Source: Ruminiclostridium herbifermentans
Lineage (GTDB): Bacteria > Bacillota > Clostridia > Acetivibrionales > DSM-1351
Assembly (NCBI RefSeq): GCF_005473905.2
Contig: NZ_CP061336.1
Location: 4,332,501 to 4,396,500, forward strand
Direction of reading: 5' to 3'
DNA length: 64,000 bases
Made by a program: the position numbers and the translations under genes. Below the pieces are notes generated by a model that worked only from the letters and a program-made list of their open reading frames with translations, made no database searches and was not told the origin of the DNA. Of the stretch, positions 13,801-20,957 are shown piece by piece. Position 1 is the first letter of the stretch. Every line of letters begins with the position of its first letter.

Positions 13801-15735
13801 CGCTGAGAATCCATTAGGCAGCTTGATAACAACTGTTCCGTTAGACATATTGTCACCTGCTGTATATGTAAGTTCAAAGTCTGCCTTGGTTCCTGCTTCT
13901 CCGCTTTCTGGATTTATTTCAAGAGTACCTGGTACAGTAACATTATCAGATGTAACTGTTACATTAACTGTCGCAGTTTTTGGATTATAATGTGTATACT
14001 GTCCTGTAACATATACCTTTGTTGTACCTATACTTACTGCTGTGATAACACCACTGTCACTGACAGTTGCTATATTGTTATCAGAGGATATATATGTAAG
14101 CTTTGTTCCGCTTGGGCTTGTACTGCTTGGGGCTATATTAGCTGTACCTCCTACTTGTATGCTTACTTGTTCTGGCACACTGAAAGCAATATTAGGCTTA
14201 GTAGGATCAATGATTGTTCCATTAACATCGGAAACTACCCCATTAGCAATATATACGCTGCTAGGTGTTATCTCAACCTTAACACCATCAGCATAAACAT
14301 ACAAATTATCAATAATACCTTTACCTGTTATAGTAGATGCCGCATTAGCAATAATGTTCTTAATATAGGCATTACCTTTCAAATCTATATATGACTCTTC
14401 TGCTGTTGGCTCTATAATAAGAGTTTCTACGTTACCTTTTGTAAAATTAACAACAGTAGTTTCAGCAATATCTAGTTTATTGACTTTTGCTACTCCATCT
14501 AAATCAATTCTATTGCCTGTTGCATTTTGTTCTATTTTTAAATTATTAACTGTACCACTTAGAAGTTTTATTGTACCTTTACTAGCTTTAGTGGTAATTG
14601 TTTCAGCGCTTCCACTTACAAGTGTAAAGCCTGAAATTGTATTTTCTAGAATGTTAACCTTATCTGCCTTTCCTGCTAATCTTACATTTATATTACTTTT
14701 GGTCATTTGAATACTGTCAAAAGAACCTTCAAGGTTTGCTATCTGATTCACAGCTACAGCTTGTTCTGCAAAAACATTAACAAAACCTTTACCAGTAGTT
14801 AAATTTGATTCTAAAAGCTGTCCGCCAGATCTTAAATATGTATTTTCAATAGTTGTAGTTCCCTGAGCAACAACGCGTACATTTCCAGCATATTTTTCTA
14901 CAATTACATCACCTGCTATTGCAGAACTTTTAATAATAACACTGTTTGGCCCGCCGCCTCTAATTACCATCTTACCTTTTACAGTTACATTTTCTAAGCT
15001 AACGTTTCCATCGGCAACACCTTCACCGATAATTAGGTCGCCTGAAATCTCCATACCCTTTAATGTTACTGGATTTGTATTAATCAACATATTTCCTGTA
15101 ACATTTTTATTTACTGTACCTGATTGTGTAACGACAAGACCAATACACTTGTCAAGCATTTTCATAGCATCAATAAGCTTTAAAACACCTAAAGGCGCGT
15201 ATCTTCCACTAGATATCTCTGATAAATATCCTTTTTCGACAACAGCACCAAAATACTGCAATTGTTCTTCATCAAGCTTTTCGGCATCTGTAATCTTTTT
15301 CAGCAGCTTTTGGTCATTAAGTTCTAATCCGAACACCTTAGCTACCATAACAGAAGCTTCAACCCTTGTAATATTTGAAAATGGATAGAAATTGTTTTTC
15401 TCCTTGTGAACCACATAACCAGCAGCCACAGCCTTAGCTATTTCTTTTCCATACCATGAACTCTTAGGAACATCAATAAAGTTTATATCTGCCTGCTTTG
15501 TTGGTTTAAGCACCTTATTGACAAAACCTATAAAGTCAATCTTTTGTATAGGCTTGTACAGTTCATTAGTACTTACTCCCTTTTCTATCAATCCTAATTG
15601 ACTCCACTTTTTTAATAGCGCACTATCTTCTGCAGATACACCGCTTGCTCCCATTACTGTCAGAGTAGAAAAAGGAGTTAATAGCATAATTGCTATTACC
15701 AGCATAGTCGCAATGAGTCTTAATAATTTTCTCAT
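4870..15735 (-). CDS. Giant SLH-anchored surface protein with three families of internal repeats
   Basis: Predicted 3,621 residues starting at ATG 15735, chosen because GGGGGAGAG lies just upstream; an in-frame TTG at 15771 would overlap the previous gene and lacks a site. Order: signal peptide (1-30); three SLH-like repeats (about 30-200, with 'FIDVP...WYGKEIAKAVAAGYV' and 'NITRVEASVMVAKVF'); a beta-helix-like polymer of short strands (about 200-505, 'GDLIIGEG', 'VKGKMVIRGGG'); a BIG2-type Ig fold (515-600); thirteen ~107-residue repeats (about 728-2122); four ~130-residue repeats with the signature 'KRNALFDG' (about 2125-2653); cadherin- and FN3-like domains; and three ~129-residue C-terminal Ig-like repeats (about 3233-3621). 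It follows the FN3-SLH gene by 32 nt, so the two are probably co-transcribed. No catalytic motif was seen. Likely a cell-wall-bound S-layer or adhesion protein; ligand unknown. Confidence 0.85.
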   Translation of the reverse strand: MRKLLRLIATMLVIAIMLLTPFSTLTVMGASGVSAEDSALLKKWSQLGLIEKGVSTNELYKPIQKIDFIGFVNKVLKPTKQADINFIDVPKSSWYGKEIAKAVAAGYVVHKEKNNFYPFSNITRVEASVMVAKVFGLELNDQKLLKKITDAEKLDEEQLQYFGAVVEKGYLSEISSGRYAPLGVLKLIDAMKMLDKCIGLVVTQSGTVNKNVTGNMLINTNPVTLKGMEISGDLIIGEGVADGNVSLENVTVKGKMVIRGGGPNSVIIKSSAIAGDVIVEKYAGNVRVVAQGTTTIENTYLRSGGQLLESNLTTGKGFVNVFAEQAVAVNQIANLEGSFDSIQMTKSNINVRLAGKADKVNILENTISGFTLVSGSAETITTKASKGTIKLLSGTVNNLKIEQNATGNRIDLDGVAKVNKLDIAETTVVNFTKGNVETLIIEPTAEESYIDLKGNAYIKNIIANAASTITGKGIIDNLYVYADGVKVEITPSSVYIANGVVSDVNGTIIDPTKPNIAFSVPEQVSIQVGGTANIAPSSTSPSGTKLTYISSDNNIATVSDSGVITAVSIGTTKVYVTGQYTHYNPKTATVNVTVTSDNVTVPGTLEINPESGEAGTKADFELTYTAGDNMSNGTVVIKLPNGFSAYVSDTVSINGGSEINLLSSQIPNLQTLSFTNLNLTKGDKIIVYMRNRVVPAGGHYEFTTVTDADATGPKMPISGQENATFISDSLRVLIENTNYSTPEYGSQGGTTRITKLSFAGFTGATKWLIKVQDNAFTVPSFEDVLPADEYIEYTAGQDISVIAGQHLMLAAVDDSNEVKAYKDITITSAMITPYSAENLVLGTNYSTPTSGIRAKTVRITDLDLSNIAGATKWMYRVQDTATSNAYVDSKFEDAMEYTAGDDIMVTANQHILLAAVDNSGNVKAYTDIKVTANMISLPAGSLEQDSNFSAPEFGDTVGTVEIKILDKADTPDFAGINKWMYVVLGNQAVIPAKGVSTTDFERYTEGKTFVEYTAKDDITVSAGNHLLLVGVQADGTSNKILAYVDLTIEASQIRQADAIEIPDINFAPPVMGSKAGTTMFPDLNFNTSASGTTIPTDAVKFMIKVQDEALTAPLQINSILSGAINCVINQDIAINAGQHIILLATDASGRIKAYKDIVVSQAQIRPSDALKLLTPNDYSLPQAGTAVGTTKIVLSANGIPGFVKWIYVVGDSAFAIPYKGMVIPGTDYVSGGNINVSVGQHILILAVDGDGKILAYTDELISAAQIKQPQAGTLKSSSEVGAGESYNYSEPEPGQTGGTTRITTLNTLGIQGATKWLYKVVDSTAVVDVPDYNSVISGLLPYIVGDSITISDGQRLILYVADNASRIKAYKDIPISLAQIRTPSAAILAANTNYSNPAPGTAEGMTMISSLSFAGLTGVDGSWSFMYVVGDKMFNAPAKDSDASSISGVAPLTTTTQILAKPGQYILLLAVDGSGNIKAYANIYVYASAIRPFNADVIPSTSYNLTKGKSEGTTSFDKLDLIGIIDAKNWMIKVQEGPFEVPAKDVALSGSTMYTLNSDINIKTGWHILLLATDTLNRVKAYADITVTKDKIQSPYANLLTENTNYTIPEPGSAAGTTTLMLSDTGIEKAAGETVVWKYKVGTQALSIPLLEQDSSSLAEWTTYASGGDIPVSAGNYLLIVATINDKIMAYKLFTLSATQIKPVDAPLLNSSNYSGPTPGSKPGTTKLSDLKLIGVAGATKWQIKVVDTATTQTLDSVFTTPINYTSGDDIAVKANQYVVLAAVDANGKVKAYKNILITSGDINPPLANKLVSGLNYTTPKYGTVTGTTSIYVSPEGINGCDDFVVKVSNTATDIIDGQSITVVTGTGSTYSDYRIYTSGTDIAVSAGQYVTLIAIDTDNGDKALAYENIKISEANIRPGNAVLLQNPQNYTTLQPGSGVGTTKFTDLTFVGVAGATKWIVKVTDNNIAVPMINSSVEGALGYDANKDISVKEGQYVTLYAVDDTGRIKGYVCLPVLANNVRGVAPLLILDTNYSLPEPGSQLNKTKISALSLPAGATSWKYSVQDSSPTTILKDQVLSGYLPYSQGDDIQATEGQHLVLIAVDNNGGVKAYADILLTASNLRNVEITLAGTAVTLPTGEENIVAGGRTIIIKLAYGVWQDDVLSNTTKRNALFDSFAASGTEQAQWGKVLTILKNEGTAAAVMNAAKDTITITLSEATSYNITDTQFISLTIKPEAGLIKGATKAVTSLNNIKIAADVIAQISGTAVPSLGEGDIVAGNKEIIIMLTNGKFALDVASDADKRNAIFDGLTTSSSDPTMWNKVITALKAAGEAAIIRNSSSKITIKLPAVAGYDITMNEIISIVVPYKTAGGDEILVDAIKDAAVASKITIASNSTAVLSGTLITTPVSEVDILTGGKTLTIILSDGQWVTDIKTNESKRNALFSGLAASTDTTSWAKVVAALKAAGQTAIERTDNYTVTITLPAVAGYNIAANQYVTMTIPAACMIGGIANLTLSDTISIGVVATATLSGTAIASTFDETAVRAGGKTIIITLNGATWANDINDPAVKNALFDGFTADVEASEWAKVVAILKGSSIAKTSATVITITMPAVPDYDISSLKQIISVKIPTAAVIGTIFDVQSTNTMTINYTAPTAAKVVEVRGASNGYKLGDVIQIKVIFDTAVDVTGTPTLTLETGAIDGTAYYKSGSGTKELLFEYTVKAGDINKDLDYVATNSLTVLGASIVNSGTNVNAVTTLPKPGASSIGSLSYTSNILVDAVPPKLATGYPKAGTKTEQTANVIVKFDKVSNVYYVTVLDDITNSVPTAEQVMNGLDAAGTAVATGMLGIANVTENIEGTLTITNLSAYTDYTVYMVAVDSLGNIGAVTAFNFKTADTTAPVFITGYPQQELPTSDNLISILIKANEDGNAYLIALPAGSTQPTSAQVKAFRNANDVTVAANLRATAAITKDIEAKLTITGLTVSTHYDIYVVCVDASGNIINTPAMVAAETSKLNMDNVVVDLAQSAILNTTTQMEYSFDSIIWKPCTATKTSITYDDNAQMIAVYMREAANTSNMRTPIILTRADDSIINTSLIDYDIAAGKIINNSTIDMQYRINGSPWNKINASSTVTNVVFEQGNLDVRIAATSPTATTDSELPSAPKTVVNIPVPMPAPGLIYNDTTNTISGLLITHEYSINGGPWINGLVEGDFAGTKKVLIREKATKLKLASAAQVIQFTACALKVVASPAAADDTLNKNFVTIEFEENTNKPALSVAYLKDNFQVGTWDASGNRLTTSDWGSDIDSVSWNTAGNIITIIYNSMADSTLKIGDEVRLLSTAGIKNAANTSANYTSTGKLTGSFHTVPVIESIKAVNTNNDIGFSNGERLVITFDQPTNSPAITAADIANYLILTDSTGKIAKSWGSNILVEWIDYSDPVNTDADPTNNVASDRVLTITFNDITQTGVTVGDKIAVSPTWGLTDADGTTDVCNSSAIIGGSFTSVPKVISVVMANGGTASKVDAGDTIKITFDQATNAPEILASNLIKNFTLVASDGKTVHSWGVQPAANITWSADKKTLTIKLTNMTGITVKTGDKITILAAAGIKSADGGTASCEVSGITITGSY
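7775..9360 (-). repeat. Four tandem ~130-residue protein repeats inside the giant gene
   Basis: Units share 'LSGT', '..AGGKTIIITL..G.W..D', 'KRNALFDG', 'W.KV..ALKAAG', 'ITITLPAV.GYDI' and 'ISI.IP.A'. The helix-rich 'KRNALFDG...W.KV...LK' segment sits inside an otherwise beta-rich unit. Similar repeats occur in other clostridial surface proteins as far as I recall; ligand unknown. Confidence 0.8.
9370..13550 (-). repeat. Thirteen tandem ~107-residue protein repeats inside the giant gene
   Basis: Each unit opens with 'NYS.PEPGS..GTT', continues with 'GATKW..KV.D', then 'Y..G.DI.V.AGQ...LAAVD..G..KAY.DI', and ends near 'I.P..A'. The thirteen copies are divergent in sequence but constant in order, so the expansion is old rather than slippage-driven. 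I do not recognise the fold. Confidence 0.85.
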
Positions 15736-15767
15736 TAATCTCTCCCCCACTTCAAATTTAAGCAATA

Positions 15768-18116
15768 TCAATACAGGTTTATAGCTTTATATACCATAAC
15801 CGAAGCTTCCGCTCTAGTTACCATACCACTAAGTTGTAAATAAGTTTGTCCGTTAACAATTCGTCCAGATAAAATACCTGCTCCACATACATCAGCTATT
15901 TTATCAGCTGTAGTTTTAGATATTGACCTATAATCAGCAAATTGCTTTAATAATCCCCCATCCTCATCAGGTAATGGAGTTCCTTTTGCTTTCATTGCCA
16001 TTAAAAGCATTATCCCTGCCTGTTCTCTGGTAATTGCCTTGTCAGGATACAATTTGTTGTTATTGTCAGGTGATATAATTCCAAGCTTAGCTGCTGCCAT
16101 TATTTCCTTATAGTACTTATGCTTTGCTGTGACATCTGCATATCTGCCTGCTGATACCATATCCAAATCCATACTTCTTATAATCATAGAACAAAATTCT
16201 CCTATGGTTATATTCTGTGATGGATAAAATTTTGTATTGGCTTTAGTATCAAACACACCTCTGCTAGCCAAATTTTCTATAGCTGTCACAGCCCATTTAA
16301 TATTTGACACATCAGAATATGTAATCTTTTCTTTTGTAGCAGCCACAACCTCTTTTGATGTACTGCTTTGGTTAGAACCACTAAGAGCACTTACACGATA
16401 AGTAATTGATTTACCCGCCACTAAATTCTGATGTATAAAAGTAGTTGTGTTTGCACTAACTCTTCCAACTTCTCTAAATGAAGAAAACTGCATTGCTTCA
16501 ATTAAGAAACCTGTTTCATTAAAAGAATTATCCTCCCAAGTAAGTTTTATCTCACTTGATGAAATTGGGATAGCCTGTAAATTTGTCGGAGCTTCTGGTG
16601 TTTTTAAGGAAACCGTTATTTCATTACTGTAATTAATGGAATTTGATCTGTCATATACTTTAATTCTATAAAAATAAACGTCAGTATTATTAATCCATTT
16701 ATCATTGTATGAAATAGTATCTGCGCCTAAATAAGCAATAGTATACCATTCTCCAGATAAACCCTGCTTCCTTTCAACTCTGTACCCTGCTTCTGACATA
16801 CTTGTATCCTTCCATGTCAGCTTTATTTCAGTTTTACCAACAACTTCATAAGTTAAATCTGCTGGTGCTGAAATAGTAGTAGACCAAACTGTTGTTTCAT
16901 TTGTAAAAGCTGAGTATACATTGTTGTCGTTAATCTTTGCTCTGACTTTATATGTAAATGTGTCTTCCAGTGATATGTTCTGATCTACAAAAGAGGTAGC
17001 ATTTCTACCCATTGTTTCATATAACTCCCAAACAGGATTTGAACCCGTTTTACGCCATATTTCAAAACCTGTTTCATTATCTGTCAAATCATCCCATGCT
17101 AATTGTATGTTTTTGCCGTCTGTGCACGAAGAGGAAAGCGTTCCTGGTGCTTTCAAATATGTATTAGTTACACTAATTATGTCGGAGTATTCAGAACTTG
17201 TGGTACCCGAAACAGCCCTTATTCTATATTGATATGTAACATCTGCTTCTAATTCAGAATCAGTATCTATATAAGAAGTATCGTTTTGTGGAATTACCGC
17301 AATTTCTTTAAATGTTCCTGTTTTTGGAGACTTCCTTTCAATAATAAATGCAGTTTCTGATGAGTTATCCTTCCAGCTAAGTTTTATACGATATCCCGAA
17401 AGGGCTAAGCCTTCAAACTCAGTAGGCTTGTATAAAAAAGAATATACTGTTTTACCTTCCTCAGGAAAAGCTGGAGATTTTATATTCTCAGTAGTATTTG
17501 AGCAAGCTCTAACTCTATAATAATACTTTACACCTGATGAAATAGATTTATCACTATAAGTATTTTGCCCTATTCCAATAGTGGCCAGTTTAGTCCAATC
17601 ATTCGAATTTTCCGTTCTTCTTTCAATAATTGTATTATAGGCTTTATTGTCAGCATATCCCCAGGTTATATCAATCTGATTGTAGGATATAGGTGTTACA
17701 GTAAGAGAATTTGGTTTTGCTATTTCATCTGTTCTAAATGCCAATTCTGGAGTATAAAGATAATATTTATCCTCTGAATTTCTTACCCATACTCTATAGG
17801 TATATGTATGCCCAGGCGATACAGTAGAGTCAAATACAGACTTGCTGTTTGGAGGTGGTGAACTTAATGTATGAAATGAACCGGAATCAATTTTCCTTTC
17901 AACTACATAATACTTTTCTCCGGTTAAATTGTCATCCCAGTTGAGGGATATTGACGTAGTACTATATATTATTACTGATAAATCTGATGTATCGGCGGCA
18001 CTTGCTATGCCAGAAACCATAAAAATTTGCATAAAAACAGCTATTGCTAGAGTAAATGCAAGCTGTGAAATATAGTTATGTAGTTTTTTCTTATTAGTTA
18101 TATTATTTATCTTCAA
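15768..18116 (-). CDS. Secreted protein with about six FN3 domains and three C-terminal SLH repeats
   Basis: 782 residues. The start is a TTG at 18116 with GGAGG nine bases upstream; no ATG is better placed. A long signal peptide (1-41, ending ASAAD) is followed by about six FN3 domains of ~95 residues (roughly 42-595), recognisable from repeated 'ITWGYADN', 'KLSWKDNSSETAFIIERK' and 'YYYRVRA' patterns. Three SLH repeats close the protein ('YSDVSN.KWAVTAIENLASRGVF', 'YADVTAKHKYYKEIMAAAKLGI', 'VTRAEASVMVYKAINLY'), predicting non-covalent attachment to pyruvylated wall polysaccharide. It heads a probable transcription unit with the giant protein downstream. FN3-SLH proteins of cellulolytic clostridia are usually structural or spacer proteins of the cell surface; no catalytic or cohesin domain is visible. 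Confidence 0.88.
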   Translation of the reverse strand: MKINNITNKKKLHNYISQLAFTLAIAVFMQIFMVSGIASAADTSDLSVIIYSTTSISLNWDDNLTGEKYYVVERKIDSGSFHTLSSPPPNSKSVFDSTVSPGHTYTYRVWVRNSEDKYYLYTPELAFRTDEIAKPNSLTVTPISYNQIDITWGYADNKAYNTIIERRTENSNDWTKLATIGIGQNTYSDKSISSGVKYYYRVRACSNTTENIKSPAFPEEGKTVYSFLYKPTEFEGLALSGYRIKLSWKDNSSETAFIIERKSPKTGTFKEIAVIPQNDTSYIDTDSELEADVTYQYRIRAVSGTTSSEYSDIISVTNTYLKAPGTLSSSCTDGKNIQLAWDDLTDNETGFEIWRKTGSNPVWELYETMGRNATSFVDQNISLEDTFTYKVRAKINDNNVYSAFTNETTVWSTTISAPADLTYEVVGKTEIKLTWKDTSMSEAGYRVERKQGLSGEWYTIAYLGADTISYNDKWINNTDVYFYRIKVYDRSNSINYSNEITVSLKTPEAPTNLQAIPISSSEIKLTWEDNSFNETGFLIEAMQFSSFREVGRVSANTTTFIHQNLVAGKSITYRVSALSGSNQSSTSKEVVAATKEKITYSDVSNIKWAVTAIENLASRGVFDTKANTKFYPSQNITIGEFCSMIIRSMDLDMVSAGRYADVTAKHKYYKEIMAAAKLGIISPDNNNKLYPDKAITREQAGIMLLMAMKAKGTPLPDEDGGLLKQFADYRSISKTTADKIADVCGAGILSGRIVNGQTYLQLSGMVTRAEASVMVYKAINLY

Positions 18117-18213
18117 AGTTGTTTACCTCCGATATATACTATATAGTTTAAATATCGGCAAATAACTTCGTTAATTTAAGCTGGTAATGAATTTGTAATG
18201 TTATTGTTATATT

Positions 18214-18255
18214 TATAGAGTCATTATTGCGGGCTACACTATAAGCTACTCTATA
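18214..18255 (-). terminator. Possible hairpin terminator after the thiol-redox gene group
   Basis: TATAGAGT (18214-18221) and ACTCTATA (18248-18255) form an 8-bp stem with a 26-nt loop, followed on the minus strand by AATATAAC. It lies 30-70 bp after the stop of the small unknown gene. The U-tract is poor, so this is tentative. Confidence 0.4.
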
Positions 18256-18283
18256 ATAGGTAGGTTCTATAAATATTCTTATG

Positions 18284-18589
18284 TTACAAATCTAGTTGGA
18301 TTTTTATTACATCATCATTTATGCACAATAGTTCTCTAATATTTTGGGGAACATTCTCCCATATTATTTGTCCCTTGCCACTGGGAAGAACTTTGCTAAA
18401 ATACTCATCAATTTCAAACAATAACTTCTTCATTGCAAAGGATTTATGAATAATACATGGCTCATGGTCATTAAACAGTTCTACGCTTTTTTCAATTATT
18501 TTCTCATCTCTTAATGGCAGTGAGTTAAATTTACATTCTAGCTTAATCCCCCCATTTGTATCAAGAAAAGTTATTTTTTTAGGATGCAT
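18284..18589 (-). CDS. Small protein of unknown function next to thioredoxin/CcdA gene
   Basis: 101 residues from the ATG at 18589 (MHPKKITFLDTNGG), which has GGGGG nine bases upstream. A TTG at 18613 in the same frame would add eight residues but lacks a proper site. The protein is soluble, with no signal peptide or membrane segment, and has three cysteines in separate contexts (LECK, EPCI, LLCI). I do not recognise a family. It starts about 25 nt after the stop of the thioredoxin-CcdA fusion gene, so it is very likely co-translated with it and may act in the same process on the cytoplasmic side. Nothing in the sequence identifies a reaction. Confidence 0.65.
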   Translation of the reverse strand: MHPKKITFLDTNGGIKLECKFNSLPLRDEKIIEKSVELFNDHEPCIIHKSFAMKKLLFEIDEYFSKVLPSGKGQIIWENVPQNIRELLCINDDVIKIQLDL

Positions 18590-18613
18590 ATCATCTATAC
18601 CCCCATATCCCAA

Positions 18614-19747
18614 TTAAAAAAATAAAAATATAATAATACCGAACACAAGAAATATTATTGCATTAATCAACTTTATGATATGAAGTCGTTCCCTAATGGC
18701 CTCCGAAACCTCAAACATCTCCTTACCCTTATAAATTATTAGTGACAGCGCCATAAGCGGTAAAATTACGCCTAAATTGTATATTATAAGGTAGAGTAAC
18801 GCCCGAGCACTTAATACCGAATTAGTTTGAAATATTGTAATTATTGTTGCAAGGTATATTTGCCCAGTACATAGAAATTCTCCAAAAGAAAGTATAATTC
18901 CAAGAAAAAAGCTTATAACCAATGTTAACTTTACATTTGAAAAATCTGTTGCTTTTTTTATAATATTATGATTGAACTTTCTTAACCTCACAGGAAGCTG
19001 TAAAAATATCTTATCATATCGTTCTGCTTTTGCTGCAAAATAATCCTGAATGCTCATAACAATCAAAAACAGCAGCACCACTGCAAGCAATATCTTAGTT
19101 AAAATACTCAATAAACTAAAATTAAACAATGACAAAAACTTAAAAAGTATAGTACCCAGCAAAAAAAAAGCTAAAAATTTACCTGAAATAAACGATAATG
19201 CTATTTTTAATATTCGTGCTTTTTTTACTGTCAAAAGTGAAAGAAAAAAAAGCAACATAGACATAGAGCAAGGATTTATTCCATTAACAAGTCCTGCTAA
19301 AAAGACGCTTGCAGTCTTAAAGCCTTCAAATCTTATTATATCTTTTTCGTGGTTTTCATCAGAACTATCAATCTCAAGGGTCTTGACTCCAGGTTTAATT
19401 ATTTCCTTTTCAAAATTATTTCGTAATAATTCAACATCTGAAAAATACATATCACCAATGAAAACAATAGGAACAATTCCCTCGTCTTCAGCAGAAACCC
19501 CGTAAGCCTCACTATATTTGTCCATTAGGCTTTTATTTTTCAAATTAGATATATCATATCTCTTTATTTCAAAGTTTTTATGAGTCTCACTTAAATCTTC
19601 AAGGAAATCCGATACACTGTCACATGAAGCGCAGGTAGGGCTGTAAAAGTATACTACAACTTTATTATCACTTTCTGCCCAAACACTGCAAATATTTGTC
19701 CATGTTACAAAAAGAAATATTAAAAGGAAAAATAAAAACCTTTTCAT
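18614..19747 (-). CDS. Thioredoxin domain fused to CcdA/DsbD-type transmembrane electron carrier
   Basis: 377 residues from the ATG at 19747 (MKRFLFF), preceded by GGATGGGGAT; an upstream in-frame TTG is less likely. A signal peptide/anchor (1-24) leads into a thioredoxin-like domain (about 28-125) with the redox motif CASC at residues 39-42 in 'FYSPTCASC'. The rest is a six- to seven-helix membrane domain beginning 'FLAGLVNGINPCSMSMLLFF', where NPC matches the first conserved cysteine/proline of CcdA/DsbD; a second intramembrane cysteine lies in 'FGEFLCTGQIYLATI'. This family moves electrons from cytoplasmic thioredoxin to thiol proteins outside the membrane. The N-terminal domain would be the extracytoplasmic partner. 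Substrate unknown; the neighbouring thioredoxin-like protein is a candidate. Confidence 0.85.
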   Translation of the reverse strand: MKRFLFFLLIFLFVTWTNICSVWAESDNKVVVYFYSPTCASCDSVSDFLEDLSETHKNFEIKRYDISNLKNKSLMDKYSEAYGVSAEDEGIVPIVFIGDMYFSDVELLRNNFEKEIIKPGVKTLEIDSSDENHEKDIIRFEGFKTASVFLAGLVNGINPCSMSMLLFFLSLLTVKKARILKIALSFISGKFLAFFLLGTILFKFLSLFNFSLLSILTKILLAVVLLFLIVMSIQDYFAAKAERYDKIFLQLPVRLRKFNHNIIKKATDFSNVKLTLVISFFLGIILSFGEFLCTGQIYLATIITIFQTNSVLSARALLYLIIYNLGVILPLMALSLIIYKGKEMFEVSEAIRERLHIIKLINAIIFLVFGIIIFLFF

Positions 19748-19765
19748 TAAATTATCCCCATCCAA

Positions 19766-20054
19766 AATTAATTATTTCGCCAACCTACCTTCAAATCCAT
19801 AAACGAGGCAGAAGATATTCTCACCCACCTGAAAATCAAAACCGTACCGCCCACTTATAGCAGTAGGGGCATTTTCTAGCCTCATTATAATACCTAGATT
19901 CAAAATAAATTTTTTCGATTGTAGAAATATTTCATTACATTATTAGCGTTTCAATTAGCATTTCAATTAGCATTTCAATAAGGCAAAATGTAATTTCACC
20001 TTCAAAATACCATAGCTATATTCACAACTTTTAGCAGTGAATTATTTTCTAGCC
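19766..20054. repeat. Intergenic with short tandem repeat and a duplicated gene-end segment
   Basis: About 290 bp between the two thioredoxin-like genes. It holds about three tandem copies of a 12-bp unit AGCATTTCAATT near 19941-19980. It also holds an imperfect copy of the 3' end of the upstream gene: AGCAGT.......TTTTCTAGCCTCA occurs near 19860-19885 and again at 20033-20057. No gene was seen. Confidence 0.55.
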
Positions 20055-20957
20055 TCACTTTAATTCAGATACATATTTAACTAATTCATTGGCGTCTGTA
20101 AACAGCTTTTCAACAGAATAGTCGCTATTTACTATATAAAATATTGGGTATTTTCGATTGGACTCCTCTATTCCTTGAGAATTTACAAATATATAAAAAT
20201 ATAACTGTTCTGGATCAACTTCAAAATACTTGTCGAAGTCCTGTCTTATATCAAAATCTGGCCGTACTGTAACCACATTCATCTTTTCATGCAATAATTC
20301 GGTATTATTTTTTATTATCTCTTCAGTTTCTTTGCAGGACCTGCAACCTGATGACATAAACATCATCAAAGTTTTTTTATTATTCTCAAGAATAGACATT
20401 TCGGACTGTAATGCATTCTTTAATATCTTATCTACAGCCTTAGCAGACAAATCATTTTTATTGCTCATCTTAATAACTTCATTTATCATTGTTACATAAC
20501 TGAAGCCTGTAACCATTATAATTTTGTTGTTATCATCTGTAAGAAAAGCAGTAGGCTTCCATTCACTCAATGAAGCTTTACCATTCAGTGAATAGTTATA
20601 ACTTTCATCAATACCTGCTTCATTAATCTGTTTCAAAGGTATCTGGTCTTCCCAAATCAACATATAACTCATGCCTTCAAAGCTGAGTAAATCAATCATT
20701 TTGGATATACAATCCAGTCTGTGTATACAATCTTCATTCATACTCTCAAGGTAAAACACAACTTTATGGTTACTCTTTATATCACTTATACTACTTACTT
20801 CACCCGAAGCATTATATAATTTAATTCTAGAAGGTATTATTTCCTCCGATAAAAGTTCCAGATTATTGTACCTATTGTTTAGATAAAAAAAGCAAACTGT
20901 AGAAATTACTATCAAAACAATTATAGCAATCACTACAGGAAAAACATATTTCTTCAT
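20055..20957 (-). CDS. Membrane-anchored protein with two thioredoxin-like domains
   Basis: 300 residues from the ATG at 20957, with AGGTGGTGG upstream; a TTG at 20984 is possible but has no site. Residues 5-27 form a single N-terminal membrane anchor, so the bulk is extracytoplasmic. The first thioredoxin-like half (about 45-165) has a non-canonical cysteine pair C77 and C83 (CIHRLDC) instead of CxxC. The second half (about 185-300) has a canonical-type CRSC at 205-208 in 'FMSSGCRSCKE'. It lies upstream of the thioredoxin-CcdA fusion on the same strand and is a plausible redox partner. TlpA/ResA-like roles or delivery of disulfide reductant to secreted proteins are possible; the substrate cannot be told from sequence. 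Confidence 0.75.
   Translation of the reverse strand: MKKYVFPVVIAIIVLIVISTVCFFYLNNRYNNLELLSEEIIPSRIKLYNASGEVSSISDIKSNHKVVFYLESMNEDCIHRLDCISKMIDLLSFEGMSYMLIWEDQIPLKQINEAGIDESYNYSLNGKASLSEWKPTAFLTDDNNKIIMVTGFSYVTMINEVIKMSNKNDLSAKAVDKILKNALQSEMSILENNKKTLMMFMSSGCRSCKETEEIIKNNTELLHEKMNVVTVRPDFDIRQDFDKYFEVDPEQLYFYIFVNSQGIEESNRKYPIFYIVNSDYSVEKLFTDANELVKYVSELK

Noticed and set aside
18284-18613. TTG start at 18613 for the small unknown gene
   Set aside because: It begins on the base after the previous stop and has no ribosome-binding site, whereas the ATG at 18589 has GGGGG at a good distance.
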